Shown piece by piece: positions 10,004 to 18,816 of a stretch of 64,000 nt of DNA. Numbering within the stretch: position 1 is the first letter of the stretch; each line of letters opens with the position of its first letter. A model generated the notes under the pieces. The model was not told the DNA's origin. It did not search any database and saw nothing but the letters and a program-made list of their open reading frames with translations. The translations under genes and the position numbers were made by a program. Origin of the DNA: Leptospira congkakensis (lineage in GTDB: Bacteria > Spirochaetota > Leptospiria > Leptospirales > Leptospiraceae); contig NZ_RQGQ01000013.1 of NCBI RefSeq assembly GCF_004770265.1, positions 1-64,000 on the forward strand. The letters are read 5' to 3'.

Positions 10004-10564
10004 TTGAAACTACGAATCCTTCTCCTTACGGCAATCTTTTTATCAAACTTGGTTTCTGTGTTCGCATCCGACTCTGTCATTCCCAAACAAGAATTTGGAT
10101 TGGAAGAAGGTTTGCTCCCCGAGGATATATCTACCTTTCCTGAATTAAAAACATGGGCGATTTACCAGTCTTACGAATTGGAACCGGATGCTCCTCACCT
10201 CGGCCTCCAAGATTACATTTGCCGCATGGTTCCAGAAACAGGGCTTCGTTTCCTTTTAGAAAAATCCATAGTCTCCAAATCTACAGTTTATCTCTATTTA
10301 GACATAACTCGGTATAGACCCCTCAAAGGATCCAAATTCAAACCAAGGAAACTAAACATCCTTGTGAACGGAAGACCCAAAATTTCTATTTATGCCGACA
10401 GAAACCAAAGTTTTCCGAATCCGGTGGAAATCCCCTTGGAACCTTCCGAATATCCTGATGGAAAGATTTATGTAGATCTTGTTCCTAGTAACAACTCACT
10501 GGGACGGTTTTGGGGAGTTTGGGATGCGTTTGTATTAGAAAATCGTTTGGGTGCGAGAGAATGA
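10004..10564 (+). CDS. Exported protein of unknown function
   Basis: Encodes 187 residues from a TTG at 10004. An upstream in-frame GTG at 9995 is possible, but AGGTG at 9993-9997 is a well-spaced ribosome site for the TTG and itself contains that GTG. The protein begins LKLRILLLTAIFLSNLVSVFAS, a Sec signal peptide. The mature part is beta-rich, with VYLYLDITRYRPL and KLNILVNGRPKISIY, and ends near a tryptophan-rich RFWGVWDAFVLE. I do not recognise the family; it looks like a conserved periplasmic Leptospira protein. Its stop abuts the stop of the convergent STAS gene without a gap. Confidence 0.65.
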   Translation: MKLRILLLTAIFLSNLVSVFASDSVIPKQEFGLEEGLLPEDISTFPELKTWAIYQSYELEPDAPHLGLQDYICRMVPETGLRFLLEKSIVSKSTVYLYLDITRYRPLKGSKFKPRKLNILVNGRPKISIYADRNQSFPNPVEIPLEPSEYPDGKIYVDLVPSNNSLGRFWGVWDAFVLENRLGARE

Positions 10565-10909
10565 CTAAACTGCGTATTTTTCGCGGTATTCGTCTTCCCC
10601 AATGGTTTGGAAATAACTAGTAAGACCTGCCACTTTAAAAACTTTCTCAATCGCCGGTTTCATATTGGCAATGGAGAACTTTCCTTTCAACTCTTGGACA
10701 TAATTCAGTTGTTTGATGAGCATTCCAATTCCAGAGGAATCAATATAATTGAGTTTCTCTAAATTGATGATGACATGTAGATTTTCAGAGGGCTCTGTAG
10801 GAACATTGGTTTCCAGGAAGTTCTTGAAATCCAGGGAAGTGTAAATATCCAAACTTCCAGAAATGCTGATCACATAGGCGTCTGCATTTTTTTTTAGATT
10901 TATTTCCAT
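10565..10909 (-). CDS. STAS-domain anti-sigma factor antagonist
   Basis: Encodes 114 residues forming one complete STAS domain of the SpoIIAA/RsbV type. The phosphorylation site is seen in NYIDSSGIGMLIKQL; the serine after IDS is the usual target of an anti-sigma kinase. Such proteins bind anti-sigma factors when unphosphorylated and release the sigma factor. No kinase or SpoIIE phosphatase is adjacent, although a 7TM-SpoIIE protein lies in the same window at 49720; a link is only inference. The gene is alone on its strand, ending back to back with the gene at 10004. Confidence 0.88.
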   Translation of the reverse strand: MEINLKKNADAYVISISGSLDIYTSLDFKNFLETNVPTEPSENLHVIINLEKLNYIDSSGIGMLIKQLNYVQELKGKFSIANMKPAIEKVFKVAGLTSYFQTIGEDEYREKYAV

Positions 10910-11027
10910 GGGAGACCTTCCGCAAGGATCGGGTTTTTGCGTTTTTTATCAACCTTATTTTTAACAAATTAATGATTTCATTTCAAAAGTCGAAAATATA
11001 TATAGAGTCTACTATCTGGGAGTTCGT

Positions 11028-11747
11028 ATGCGTATCTCGTTTGTCCTAATTTTATCCTTTCTACTCACCGTTGGTCTAATTGCCGCGGATGAAAAAAATG
11101 AACCTGTAAGCCAAGCAGATTCTAAAAAGTTAAATCCGGATGGAAGCATTGCTCTCATCCCTTATAACGCCAAACAACAGCAGAAGATTGAAAGAATCGG
11201 AAAAGAAGTCGATGATTACCATGCTGTCATCAACGATAAGGTGAAATTCCTAAGTTTCGAAAAGAAAATCAAAGACAGTCGTTATGGCCAAGTAACCAAC
11301 GCAAGGGAAATCCACCTACCATTTGAACCACGCTATGTATTACACAGTCGTTTCGTTATGAAATTGAAAGGCGGTGGCGGTGCGGAAGGTGGCGGATTTT
11401 CATTAGATGAAATCTCTTTTTGGTCCAGAAAATCACTTACCGAAAAAGGCAAAGACCCTGTTACCACTTACCGTGAATTAAAAAACAATACAACTGGTGG
11501 AGTGAAGGGACTAACTCTTTCAGTTCGTACAGTGACCAATGCAGACGACAACACTCTGAGCTTTGAGTTAGAAAAAATCCAAAGCCCATGGGAAAGATTA
11601 CGTTTAGCGACTGCGTATCGTGACAGACTCCGTGAAGTTGCAAGAACCATTGATAGATACATCCAAGCTAAAGGTAGTTTAGAAACCAGAATGGTTTCTG
11701 AATCCATAATGGAAGTTTCGGTCAGCGGGGATTTCCAAGAACCATAA
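11028..11747 (+). CDS. Exported protein of unknown function
   Basis: Encodes 239 residues with a signal peptide (MRISFVLILSFLLTVGLIAA, cleavage near AAD). The mature protein starts with a polar helix (about 40-85, QQQKIERIGKEVDDY), continues with a beta region containing a glycine run (MKLKGGGGAEGGGFSLDEI), and ends with a helix (RLRLATAYRDRLREVART). Length and style are reminiscent of spirochaete periplasmic or flagellar-sheath proteins, but I see no diagnostic motif and leave it unnamed. The upstream 118 bases to the STAS gene should hold promoters for both. The J-domain gene follows 16 bases later and may be co-transcribed. Confidence 0.65.
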   Translation: MRISFVLILSFLLTVGLIAADEKNEPVSQADSKKLNPDGSIALIPYNAKQQQKIERIGKEVDDYHAVINDKVKFLSFEKKIKDSRYGQVTNAREIHLPFEPRYVLHSRFVMKLKGGGGAEGGGFSLDEISFWSRKSLTEKGKDPVTTYRELKNNTTGGVKGLTLSVRTVTNADDNTLSFELEKIQSPWERLRLATAYRDRLREVARTIDRYIQAKGSLETRMVSESIMEVSVSGDFQEP

Positions 11748-11763
11748 TGTATATGAGGGTGGA

Positions 11764-12471
11764 ATGAGTTTTACCATACCACCACAACTTACCAATCTTT
11801 ACGAAGTCCTAGAGATTCCTTTTGGTGCCACGACGGAAGAGATTAAATCCTCTTTCCGTCATCTGGTGAAACAATTCCATCCAGATAACCCGTTCACAGG
11901 CTCCTATTCTAAATTCCAAAGCCTTTACTTTGCCTACCAAACCCTAACCGGCGAAGGGCGGAAGTTGTATGATGAAGAATTCAAAAAGAACTACGCTCGC
12001 GAATTTTTAAAACGCAAACTCGAAGAACACCCAGTCGTACTCCCTGTATCTCGTGTTCGGTTCACAACAGGTATTTTGGAGCTCGCCAAACGTGGGCTCA
12101 TGCGGAAAGGTTTCCGCAACAAAGACAGACGCAAAGTAACAGGGATTGATTATGATTTGATCATTGATTTAAAAGAATCCGAAATCATACGACCGGTGAT
12201 TGCAGTCATTCCTTTGACAGTGCGAATTGTTTGTCGAGATTGTATGGGTGGTGACCCACATTGTCCTGCCTGCAGTGGAAGAGGAAGTTACAAAGGATAC
12301 AAAAATCTAAAAGTAGAATTTCCGAGGTCGGCTCTTGTTCACGGAAAGGTTTTTGAATTTGATCTCTCCAAATTCCGACCAGATTCCTTTACCCATTTTA
12401 AGAAAAAATACCTACGGGTGAAACTCTTGGTTCACAAAAATATCCCTTTACGAGTAAAGAGTACCGTCTAA
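11764..12471 (+). CDS. J-domain (DnaJ-like) protein with a reduced zinc motif
   Basis: Encodes 235 residues. Residues 10-70 are a J-domain (NLYEVLEIPFGATTEEIKSS) with the HPD tripeptide in KQFHPDNP, which stimulates the ATPase of a DnaK/Hsp70. Around residues 155-175 there is one CxxC pair followed by another (CRDC and CPAC, in CPACSGRGSYKG), half of the four-repeat zinc region of true DnaJ. The Gly/Phe linker is missing. It is therefore a DnaJ-like co-chaperone of narrower role, not DnaJ itself. It is closely followed by manA (11 bases). Confidence 0.85.
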   Translation: MSFTIPPQLTNLYEVLEIPFGATTEEIKSSFRHLVKQFHPDNPFTGSYSKFQSLYFAYQTLTGEGRKLYDEEFKKNYAREFLKRKLEEHPVVLPVSRVRFTTGILELAKRGLMRKGFRNKDRRKVTGIDYDLIIDLKESEIIRPVIAVIPLTVRIVCRDCMGGDPHCPACSGRGSYKGYKNLKVEFPRSALVHGKVFEFDLSKFRPDSFTHFKKKYLRVKLLVHKNIPLRVKSTV

Positions 12472-12482
12472 AAAGGAAATCG

Positions 12483-13499
12483 ATGGAAAAGACTCCCAAA
12501 GTTGTATTTTTTGACCCACTTTATAAGGAAAAAATTTGGGGAGGTCGGAAGTTCGAAACAAAACTTGGTCGGAACATTCCAGAAGGACAGATTGGTGAGT
12601 CTTGGGAAGTTTCTGTTTATGGAACGGATATTTCTCCTGTCCAAAATCCAGAATTTCAAAATATTCCCTTAACAGATCTTATACGAAAATCTCCAGAAGC
12701 AGTTCTAGGGAAACCATTTCTTTCCTCAGGTTTACCTTTACTTGTCAAAGTCATTGACGCCAAAGAAAAACTATCCGTCCAAGTACATCCAGATGATGAA
12801 TACGCACTTAAATACGATCCAAAATCCAATGGCAAAAAAGAATGTTGGTACGTTTTGTCCGCAGATCCAGGAGCAGAACTCGTTGTTGGATTTGATATAA
12901 ACACAACCCGTGAAGAATACGAATCACTTGTGAGAAAAAATCTCGGGGAAACGGTTCTACGAAAATGGAAGGTCAAGCCAGGTGACGTTTTTTTGTTAAA
13001 TCCTGGAACCATTCACGCCATCGGAGCGGGAGTTCTCCTTTTAGAAGTCCAACAATCTTCTGATTCCACATACAGAGTGTACGATTACGGAAGATTGGGT
13101 GATGATGGAAATCCAAGAGAACTTCATTTAGAAAAAGCCCTAGCAGTATTGAACTTCCAAAACTCTGATGGTTCTGAAAAAAAAACCAAAGAGCTACTCA
13201 CTTACCATCCGTTCCCACGTTACTTATTCACATCCAATGATAAATTCAGATTGGAATCTTGGGAATTTAACCAAGCACAAAACTTCACTTTTTCAAAGTT
13301 AGGTGACCCTGTTAGTTTTGGAATTTTTTATACAATCTCTGGTTCTGTTTACTTTCCAGAATTACAAAAGTTGGTGGGACCAAACCAATCGTTTATGATC
13401 ACAGCTGCAGGATTTTCAGAGACCATTTCTGCCTTCGCGGAAACGGGTACTAAGTTAGCCTTTATGTCTGCCGGTTCCGATTCGGTAAAATATCAATAA
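12483..13499 (+). CDS. manA: Class I mannose-6-phosphate isomerase
   Basis: Encodes 338 residues, typical of the shorter class I phosphomannose isomerases. The enzyme interconverts mannose-6-phosphate and fructose-6-phosphate, feeding GDP-mannose and surface polysaccharide synthesis or mannose breakdown. The zinc-binding cupin motifs are visible: LSVQVHPDDEYA, the Glu in KKECWYVL, and the late His in NPGTIHAIGAGVLLLEVQQ, followed by the catalytic-arginine region STYRVYDYGR. The N-terminus EKIWGGRKFETKLGR matches the family start. Position after the J-domain gene suggests a shared transcript without a functional link. Confidence 0.92.
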   Translation: MEKTPKVVFFDPLYKEKIWGGRKFETKLGRNIPEGQIGESWEVSVYGTDISPVQNPEFQNIPLTDLIRKSPEAVLGKPFLSSGLPLLVKVIDAKEKLSVQVHPDDEYALKYDPKSNGKKECWYVLSADPGAELVVGFDINTTREEYESLVRKNLGETVLRKWKVKPGDVFLLNPGTIHAIGAGVLLLEVQQSSDSTYRVYDYGRLGDDGNPRELHLEKALAVLNFQNSDGSEKKTKELLTYHPFPRYLFTSNDKFRLESWEFNQAQNFTFSKLGDPVSFGIFYTISGSVYFPELQKLVGPNQSFMITAAGFSETISAFAETGTKLAFMSAGSDSVKYQ

Positions 13500-13508
13500 C
13501 CTCACCTA

Positions 13509-13535
13509 TTGACAATTCAATAGAATTGGTATAAT
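13509..13535 (+). promoter_or_regulatory. Near-consensus sigma-70 promoter
   Basis: TTGACA at 13509-13514 and TATAAT at 13530-13535 are both perfect consensus boxes. The spacer is only 15 bases, shorter than the usual 16-18, which would weaken it. It lies 20 bases ahead of the start of the small exported protein at 13555, with an AGAGAGGA ribosome site between. Confidence 0.6.
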
Positions 13536-13554
13536 AGTCACGAGAGAGGATACT

Positions 13555-13857
13555 ATGAAAAAAATTATTTCCCTATTACTCGTGTTAGCATCTACATCCG
13601 TGTTTGCTTTGTCTGAACTGGAGAACCTGATGATTAAAGAGGCAAATTCACCAGAAAGTAAACAAGCGGCACGTTCCTATCTATCCGCAATGGCAAAAGA
13701 GAAGGAAGCAAATGCTGTGCGACACGAAAAAATGGCGGTGAATAACGGTGGAAAGGCTGTCAGCCAAGCAAAGTTTAAAGAACATTGCCTGACTTTAGCA
13801 AAAGAATTTCGAACAGAAGCAGAAGAATATAAAAAAGCTGCTGATGATTTGAAATAA
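13555..13857 (+). CDS. Small exported helical protein
   Basis: Encodes 100 residues: a signal peptide (MKKIISLLLVLASTSVFA, cleavage after VFA), then a wholly alpha-helical, highly charged mature part rich in Ala, Lys and Glu (AKEKEANAVRHEKMAV, AEEYKKAADDLK) with a single cysteine (EHCLTLAK). The pattern matches small periplasmic helical proteins found in many proteobacteria and spirochaetes. It has its own strong promoter boxes, so it is likely expressed independently and perhaps highly. The function is unknown. Confidence 0.75.
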   Translation: MKKIISLLLVLASTSVFALSELENLMIKEANSPESKQAARSYLSAMAKEKEANAVRHEKMAVNNGGKAVSQAKFKEHCLTLAKEFRTEAEEYKKAADDLK

Positions 13858-13874
13858 AATTCGATCTTTACCTA

Positions 13875-14735
13875 TTACTTGGGCAAAGGAATTCGATCTG
13901 TTTCCCCGGGAACTTTTGGAAATTCATCTTTTGCCCATCTTTCCTTTGCTTTTTCGATGGCGTCTTGCCTTGTAGAAACAAAATTCCAAAATATATTTCT
14001 TTTTTCAGTGAGTGGTTCTCCACCAAGTAACATCAAACGACTGTTTTGTTTTGCTTTAAAAGAAACAGCTGTCCCCTTCTCAAACAAAACCATTGATCCT
14101 ACTGCATAGGATTCTCCATTGGATTCAATAGAACCACGAGAAACGTAAAGTCCTGCTTCTTCTTTGTCAGAAAGAATCCAATTGACTGCATCTGCCTCTG
14201 GTTTCATTTCAATGTCTGCGTAAAACAAAGGAGAATGCACCGTGGCTGGGGAATGTAATCCAAGAAAATTTCCGCCTAACAATCGAAATACCAAACCGTC
14301 TTTAGATAAAACAGGCATTTCTTTTTCCGAAAAATGTTCAAAACTAGGATTTATTTCTTCTTTTTCTTTTGGAAGAGCAATCCATGTTTGTATCCCTTCT
14401 AATATTTCATATTTGGGATCAAATTTGGACCGTTCACTGTGTACGATTCCAGAACCCGCAACCATCCAATTGGTTTCATTAGGACGAATGTCCATTTCTA
14501 CCTTTAAACTATCGCGATGGGTGATCACTCCATCGTATAAAAATGTGATGGTAGCAAGTCCAATATGCGGATGGGCGCGAACGACGAGTTCTTCTCCCGT
14601 AACAACAGGCACTGGGCCAAAATGGTCAAAAAAAACAAAAGGTCCCACCGAACGTTTTTCCATAGCAGGAAGAACGCGGCGGATGACAAAATTGTCTCCT
14701 AAATCTTTGGAATGTCCTATGAGTGAACGTGTCAT
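13875..14735 (-). CDS. Pirin-family protein
   Basis: Encodes 286 residues with the bicupin pirin layout. The N-terminal cupin carries the metal-binding motif RAHPHIGLATITFLYDG, preceded by VGPFVFFDHFGP, and later has SGIVHSER. The C-terminal cupin carries GGEPL and the conserved WNFVSTRQDAIEKAKERW. Bacterial pirins are iron cupins, some with quercetinase activity and some acting as redox-linked regulators; the substrate here cannot be told. The start overlaps the stop of the upstream GH43-like gene by four bases (ATGA), so the two are translationally coupled. Confidence 0.93.
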   Translation of the reverse strand: MTRSLIGHSKDLGDNFVIRRVLPAMEKRSVGPFVFFDHFGPVPVVTGEELVVRAHPHIGLATITFLYDGVITHRDSLKVEMDIRPNETNWMVAGSGIVHSERSKFDPKYEILEGIQTWIALPKEKEEINPSFEHFSEKEMPVLSKDGLVFRLLGGNFLGLHSPATVHSPLFYADIEMKPEADAVNWILSDKEEAGLYVSRGSIESNGESYAVGSMVLFEKGTAVSFKAKQNSRLMLLGGEPLTEKRNIFWNFVSTRQDAIEKAKERWAKDEFPKVPGETDRIPLPK

Positions 14736-15796
14736 TTACGTTTAGACTTACTTTGTTTGGCTTTTGGTTGTGATATTTTCTTTTTCGGACTGGCCTTCTT
14801 TTTTTGCGCTTGTTTGGTGGTTCTTTTTGGAGAAGGATTTGATTCTTCTACCTTACCCACAAAAAGGCCGATGGCTTCTTTCCCTTTGGTCCAATGTGCT
14901 TTATCCCTTGCATTAAAATAAAGGATAAAGATTTTTTCAGCTTCCGAATACTTCACATCACAAGCATAAACATGGCTTGCCTTCCATCCTCTTCCTGTCG
15001 GTCCAAGGATTGGTGTTTGATTGATCCGTTCAAAGTTGATACCATCTTCACTTTGTAAAAAGAGAATGGCCGAACAGGACTCTTTCCTTACGGGATTCCA
15101 GAAAATTCCATTTTGAAATCCGAGGTATCGCCCTTTCCATTCAATGACTTTTAAGGAACCTGCAGCCAAATTACAAAATGGATCCATATCATTTGGAGAA
15201 AGGATGGGATCTGAAAAGTAAGAAAATGGTCCAAGAGGGGAATTCGATTCGGCTACGGTGATGTATTTTGGTTCACAAAATCCACAATCAGGAATGAATG
15301 TAAGAGAGGAAGAAAAGTACATTCTGTACTTTTTTCCAAACTTCACCAAACATGGATTACCGACTGAGTCTCCAAGTTTTGGATCTTTATGAAAAGGAAA
15401 TTTTGGTTCGATGACTGTTTTCGGAGACGACCAAGATTTTAAATCTTTGCTAGTTCGGACTTCGATCTGCGACTTCCACTTCCGATAAGGAAACCAACTG
15501 AATAACAAATGAAGGAATTTATATTTTTCGTAATAGAGATAATACGTTCCCTCTTCAAAAAAGAAAAAGGGACGCATGGCATTCCAAACCACGGTCTTTT
15601 TTGTTTTCCATTGAATCCCATCTTCCGAAAGGAATTCCTTGATTCCAAATATATTGTGTGCGAAGAGGTGCCAAAGACCGTCAGGACAGTTTTCAGGAAA
15701 TAAAAAACTCGGATCCGCCAAAATTGGGGATGGGAATCCGGGTTTTAGAATGGGATCATCTTGGTAGAGTTGCCAATAGATATTTTGTTTGTTCAA
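14732..15796 (-). CDS. GH43-like five-bladed beta-propeller protein with a lysine-rich tail
   Basis: Encodes 354 residues. Repeated blades of the family 43/62/117-type propeller are visible: LADPSFLFPE (the early Asp), FFFFEEGTYYLYYEKYK, GDSVGNPCLVKFGKKYRMYF, and ASHVYACDVKYSEAEKIFILYF. The protein has no signal peptide, so it is probably cytoplasmic. Similar proteins process or bind glycans, but I cannot assign the catalytic triad. The last 35 residues form an unusual tail of Lys, Ser, Pro and Gln (KKKASPKKKISQPKAKQSKSK), which might bind nucleic acid or an acidic surface. It is upstream of, and coupled to, the pirin gene. Confidence 0.75.
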   Translation of the reverse strand: MNKQNIYWQLYQDDPILKPGFPSPILADPSFLFPENCPDGLWHLFAHNIFGIKEFLSEDGIQWKTKKTVVWNAMRPFFFFEEGTYYLYYEKYKFLHLLFSWFPYRKWKSQIEVRTSKDLKSWSSPKTVIEPKFPFHKDPKLGDSVGNPCLVKFGKKYRMYFSSSLTFIPDCGFCEPKYITVAESNSPLGPFSYFSDPILSPNDMDPFCNLAAGSLKVIEWKGRYLGFQNGIFWNPVRKESCSAILFLQSEDGINFERINQTPILGPTGRGWKASHVYACDVKYSEAEKIFILYFNARDKAHWTKGKEAIGLFVGKVEESNPSPKRTTKQAQKKKASPKKKISQPKAKQSKSKRK

Positions 15797-15811
15797 TCGA
15801 AATGAATTTCC

Positions 15812-16354
15812 TTATTTTTCTAAGACAACTTTGAGGTTGGATAGTCCCTCTTCAAAGTCTTTTCCTATCAATTCTTGAAAATCCATAAAAAGACAAATGA
15901 TATTGGAAGGATAAGGTACAGAACCATCAAATCCCCAAATGACTTTCGATTTTTTTTGGTCCAAAGAAGAAACTTTCATATAACTTCTTTCGGTGGCTTC
16001 CATTGGTTCGATGAAACGAAGTTCTGTCTCCATCTCTAGAGCATCCAAATTAATCATTTTGATTTCTTGTTCGCCAGTTCCCACTTCTTTATCCAAACTT
16101 TCCCAACGAGAAATGAAACCAACCATCCCATCTTGACCAGTGTAAATTTTCTTCATACCTGGATCTTTTTTGGCCCATACACTGTAATAGTCTTGGTTTT
16201 TCAACATTCGAATATAATCAAATACATCCGAAGCCGGTTTGTTAATGTCGATGGTACGTTCCACCTGGTAATGGGTAGGTAGAAAGAGAGCAACAATTAA
16301 TGGGATGGCGATAATGCCAATGATTCCTATGGAAATTTTTCTGCCGAGTGTCAT
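15812..16354 (-). CDS. SRPBCC (polyketide cyclase-like) protein with an N-terminal membrane helix
   Basis: Encodes 180 residues. A hydrophobic helix at about 7-27 (ISIGIIGIIAIPLIVALFLP) anchors or exports the protein. The rest is a START/Bet v1-type domain beginning HYQVERTIDINKPASDVFDYI, with WAKKDPGMKKIYTG and KVIWGFDGSVPYPSNI. This fold binds hydrophobic ligands in a cavity; ligand unknown. This gene lies 16 bases upstream of the GH43-like gene on the same strand, suggesting one leftward operon of three genes. Confidence 0.82.
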   Translation of the reverse strand: MTLGRKISIGIIGIIAIPLIVALFLPTHYQVERTIDINKPASDVFDYIRMLKNQDYYSVWAKKDPGMKKIYTGQDGMVGFISRWESLDKEVGTGEQEIKMINLDALEMETELRFIEPMEATERSYMKVSSLDQKKSKVIWGFDGSVPYPSNIICLFMDFQELIGKDFEEGLSNLKVVLEK

Positions 16355-16397
16355 AAGTTAAATATCCTACTGTTATCTTTTGATTTAGTCAATTTAT

Positions 16398-17717
16398 TTA
16401 CCCGCGTGGTTTTAAATTCCAACTGAAAACCAGAAGGAAAATCGCAATCAAAGTGGAAACAAGAATGGCGTAAAGAGCGACATCCCAAGAATAGTTTGTG
16501 GCAAGGATGGCTAGCCCCTTTCCCTGAGCCGTTCGTCCGAGAGACCCAAAAAGTCCGATAAAACCAGCCGCAGTACCCACCGCCTTTTTCGATGTAAAAT
16601 CCATTCCAGCCACACCTAACAACATAACAGGTGGATAGATGAAAAGTCCAATCAAACCAAAAAGTAAATAATCAATCCAAATGGATCCAGGAGGGTTCCA
16701 TAAAATTCCAAGAAAGGCAAAGAAAATTGGAATGATACAAAGTAAACTTACCATTCCCCTTCTTCCGTCGAATTTATCGGAAACCCATCCCATAAGGATG
16801 GTGGAACCAATTCCTCCAAATTCTAAAATGAGTGTCGAATATCCTCCTCCCAAAAGATCGGCTCCTTTTGTTTCTTTTAAGTAAGTAGGACCCCAATCGA
16901 TCAAACTATATCGAATGATATAAACAAAAAAGTTAATAATAGCAAACAACCAAATGTATTTGTTCTTAAGAACTTGATCAACAATCAATTGTTTGGTGGT
17001 AAGTTCGGCTTCATGATTTTCTTTTTCTTCTGGTGGAAAATCGTTTCGATATACTTCCACAGGAGGAAGGCCTTCTGATTGTGGTGTGTCTACAAGTCGA
17101 ATGTATAAATATACAGATCCAATTAAAGCAATAACTCCTGGAACAAAAAAAGCAAATTGCCATCCAAACTGAGCTGCCGAGTGAGAAGCGACCACACCCA
17201 CAAGCCCGCCTCCAATATTATGTGCAATATTCCAAAATGCAAACGTAGTACCTCGTTCTCTTACGGAATACCAGTGCCCAAGAGAACGTCCACATGGTGG
17301 CCAACCCATCCCTTGCACTAAACCATTGGCTCCCCATAAAAACAGATGAATCCAATAATGATTCGCAAATCCAAATGAAAAATTCAAAATGGCGGTAAGA
17401 AACAAACCAACAGCCATAAACTTTCGCGGATTGGAACGATCGGAGAGTGCTCCCATTAAAAATTTTCCAATCCCGTAAGTGATGGCCGTAACTGCGAGGA
17501 TGTCACCTATATCAGCTTTCGAATAAGATAACGCTTCACCAATTTCTTTGGAAACAGGAGAGAAGTTATTCCGAGTTAGGTAATAGGTCGTATAACCAAG
17601 AAAAGTTGATTCCAAAACTCGAAACCGAAATTTCGGATAAAGAGATTGGATTTCTTTTTCGGATTTTTGGGGTATGGACGGAGCAGGAGCGAACCACCGG
17701 CGAATGGTTTGTAACAT
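16398..17717 (-). CDS. MFS transporter of the organophosphate:phosphate antiporter (GlpT/UhpC) type
   Basis: Encodes 439 residues with about twelve membrane spans in two halves. Family signs are FRVLESTFLGYTTYYLTRNNF near the start, the GKFLMGALSDRSNPRKFM loop, GMGWPPCGRSLGHWY and AFWNIAHNIGGG in the first half, and SDKFDGRRG in the second. These match GlpT, UhpT and PgtP, which exchange sugar or glycerol phosphates for inorganic phosphate. The exact substrate is not determined; hexose phosphate or glycerol-3-phosphate are both possible. It is divergent from cysteine synthase with only 47 bases between. Confidence 0.88.
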   Translation of the reverse strand: MLQTIRRWFAPAPSIPQKSEKEIQSLYPKFRFRVLESTFLGYTTYYLTRNNFSPVSKEIGEALSYSKADIGDILAVTAITYGIGKFLMGALSDRSNPRKFMAVGLFLTAILNFSFGFANHYWIHLFLWGANGLVQGMGWPPCGRSLGHWYSVRERGTTFAFWNIAHNIGGGLVGVVASHSAAQFGWQFAFFVPGVIALIGSVYLYIRLVDTPQSEGLPPVEVYRNDFPPEEKENHEAELTTKQLIVDQVLKNKYIWLFAIINFFVYIIRYSLIDWGPTYLKETKGADLLGGGYSTLILEFGGIGSTILMGWVSDKFDGRRGMVSLLCIIPIFFAFLGILWNPPGSIWIDYLLFGLIGLFIYPPVMLLGVAGMDFTSKKAVGTAAGFIGLFGSLGRTAQGKGLAILATNYSWDVALYAILVSTLIAIFLLVFSWNLKPRG

Positions 17718-17764
17718 AGACTAGGAAGATGTAAGTCTAAAGAGAAGGAGTCAAGTCGATTCTC

Positions 17765-18739
17765 ATGAAAACAAATATAAGAAACGGATTTATTGATACT
17801 GTTGGGAATACCCCACTCATACGCATCCACTCACTTAGCGAAGAAACTGGATGTGAAATTTTAGGTAAGGCTGAGTTTTTAAATCCAGGTGGGTCAGTCA
17901 AAGATAGAGCTGCTTTGTACATCATAGAGGATGCAGAAAAAAAAGGACTCTTAAAACCAGGCGGCACTGTTGTAGAAGGAACAGCTGGAAATACCGGAAT
18001 TGGACTCACTCATATTTGTAATGCCAAAGGTTACAAATCGGTAATTGTCATTCCAGAAACACAATCCAAAGAAAAAATTGAAATGCTACGCACGTTAGGT
18101 GCCGATGTGACCCTTGTCCCTGCGGTTCCTTATGCCGATCCAGGAAATTACGTACGAGTGTCGGAACGAATTGCATTAGAAACGCCAAACTCCGTTTGGG
18201 CAAACCAGTTTGATAACTTAGCCAACAGGAATGCTCATTTCGAAACAACTGGTCCTGAAATTTGGGAACAAACCCAAGGTAAAATTGATGTTTGGACGGC
18301 TTCCCTTGGAACCGGCGGAACCTATGCGGGAACTGGACTTTATTTCAAATCCAAAAATCCTAATATCAAATGTATCGTGGCTGATCCTTATGGATCGGGA
18401 ATTTATTCTTTTGTCAAAACAGGACAAATCACCATCGAAGGATCTTCTATCACCGAAGGAATTGGGCAAGGTAGAATCACAAAAAATATGGAAGGGATGC
18501 CGGCGGATGACGCCATTCGTATCCATGACAAAGAAGCCCTACGTATTTTAAATTTAGTTTTAAAACAAGATGGATTGTTTATGGGAGGAAGTGTGGGAAT
18601 CAATCTGGCCGCGGCTTACCAAATTGCCAAAGATTTAGGTCCAGGCCACACCATAGTCACAGTGTTATGCGACAGTGGAGCCAAATACCAATCTAAAATT
18701 TTCAATCAGGAATTTTTAGCTTCGAAAGGACTTGTATAA
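17765..18739 (+). CDS. Cysteine synthase (O-acetylserine sulfhydrylase family)
   Basis: Encodes 324 residues of the PLP-dependent beta-replacement family. Lys for PLP is in NPGGSVKDRAALYI, the substrate loop in EGTAGNTGIGLTH, and the PLP phosphate loop in SLGTGGTYAGTG. The C-terminus CDSGAKYQSKIFN is also typical. The enzyme joins sulfide and O-acetylserine to make cysteine. A cystathionine beta-synthase-like role is possible because the loop EGTAGNTG differs slightly from CysK's EPTSGNTG. The haem domain and CBS pair of eukaryotic CBS are absent. It stands alone, ending at a strong bidirectional terminator. Confidence 0.9.
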   Translation: MKTNIRNGFIDTVGNTPLIRIHSLSEETGCEILGKAEFLNPGGSVKDRAALYIIEDAEKKGLLKPGGTVVEGTAGNTGIGLTHICNAKGYKSVIVIPETQSKEKIEMLRTLGADVTLVPAVPYADPGNYVRVSERIALETPNSVWANQFDNLANRNAHFETTGPEIWEQTQGKIDVWTASLGTGGTYAGTGLYFKSKNPNIKCIVADPYGSGIYSFVKTGQITIEGSSITEGIGQGRITKNMEGMPADDAIRIHDKEALRILNLVLKQDGLFMGGSVGINLAAAYQIAKDLGPGHTIVTVLCDSGAKYQSKIFNQEFLASKGLV

Positions 18740-18779
18740 CCAAAAACAATTGAAAGAAGATGAAATTTACAACAAGCAA

Positions 18780-18816
18780 GGCAGGTAGAAAATTCTTTTT
18801 GAATTTTTTACCTGCC
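18780..18816. terminator. Bidirectional intrinsic terminator
   Basis: A 16-base stem (GGCAGGTAGAAAATTC paired with GAATTTTTTACCTGCC, one G.T) with a TTTTT loop lies between the converging cysteine synthase and the exported protein at 18808-19569. It overlaps the last codons of the latter. Confidence 0.8.

Noticed and set aside
14242..14745. A 167-codon open frame on the plus strand opposite the pirin gene
   Set aside because: It is the shadow of pirin and has no family resemblance, ribosome site or context; the minus-strand frame shows clear pirin motifs.
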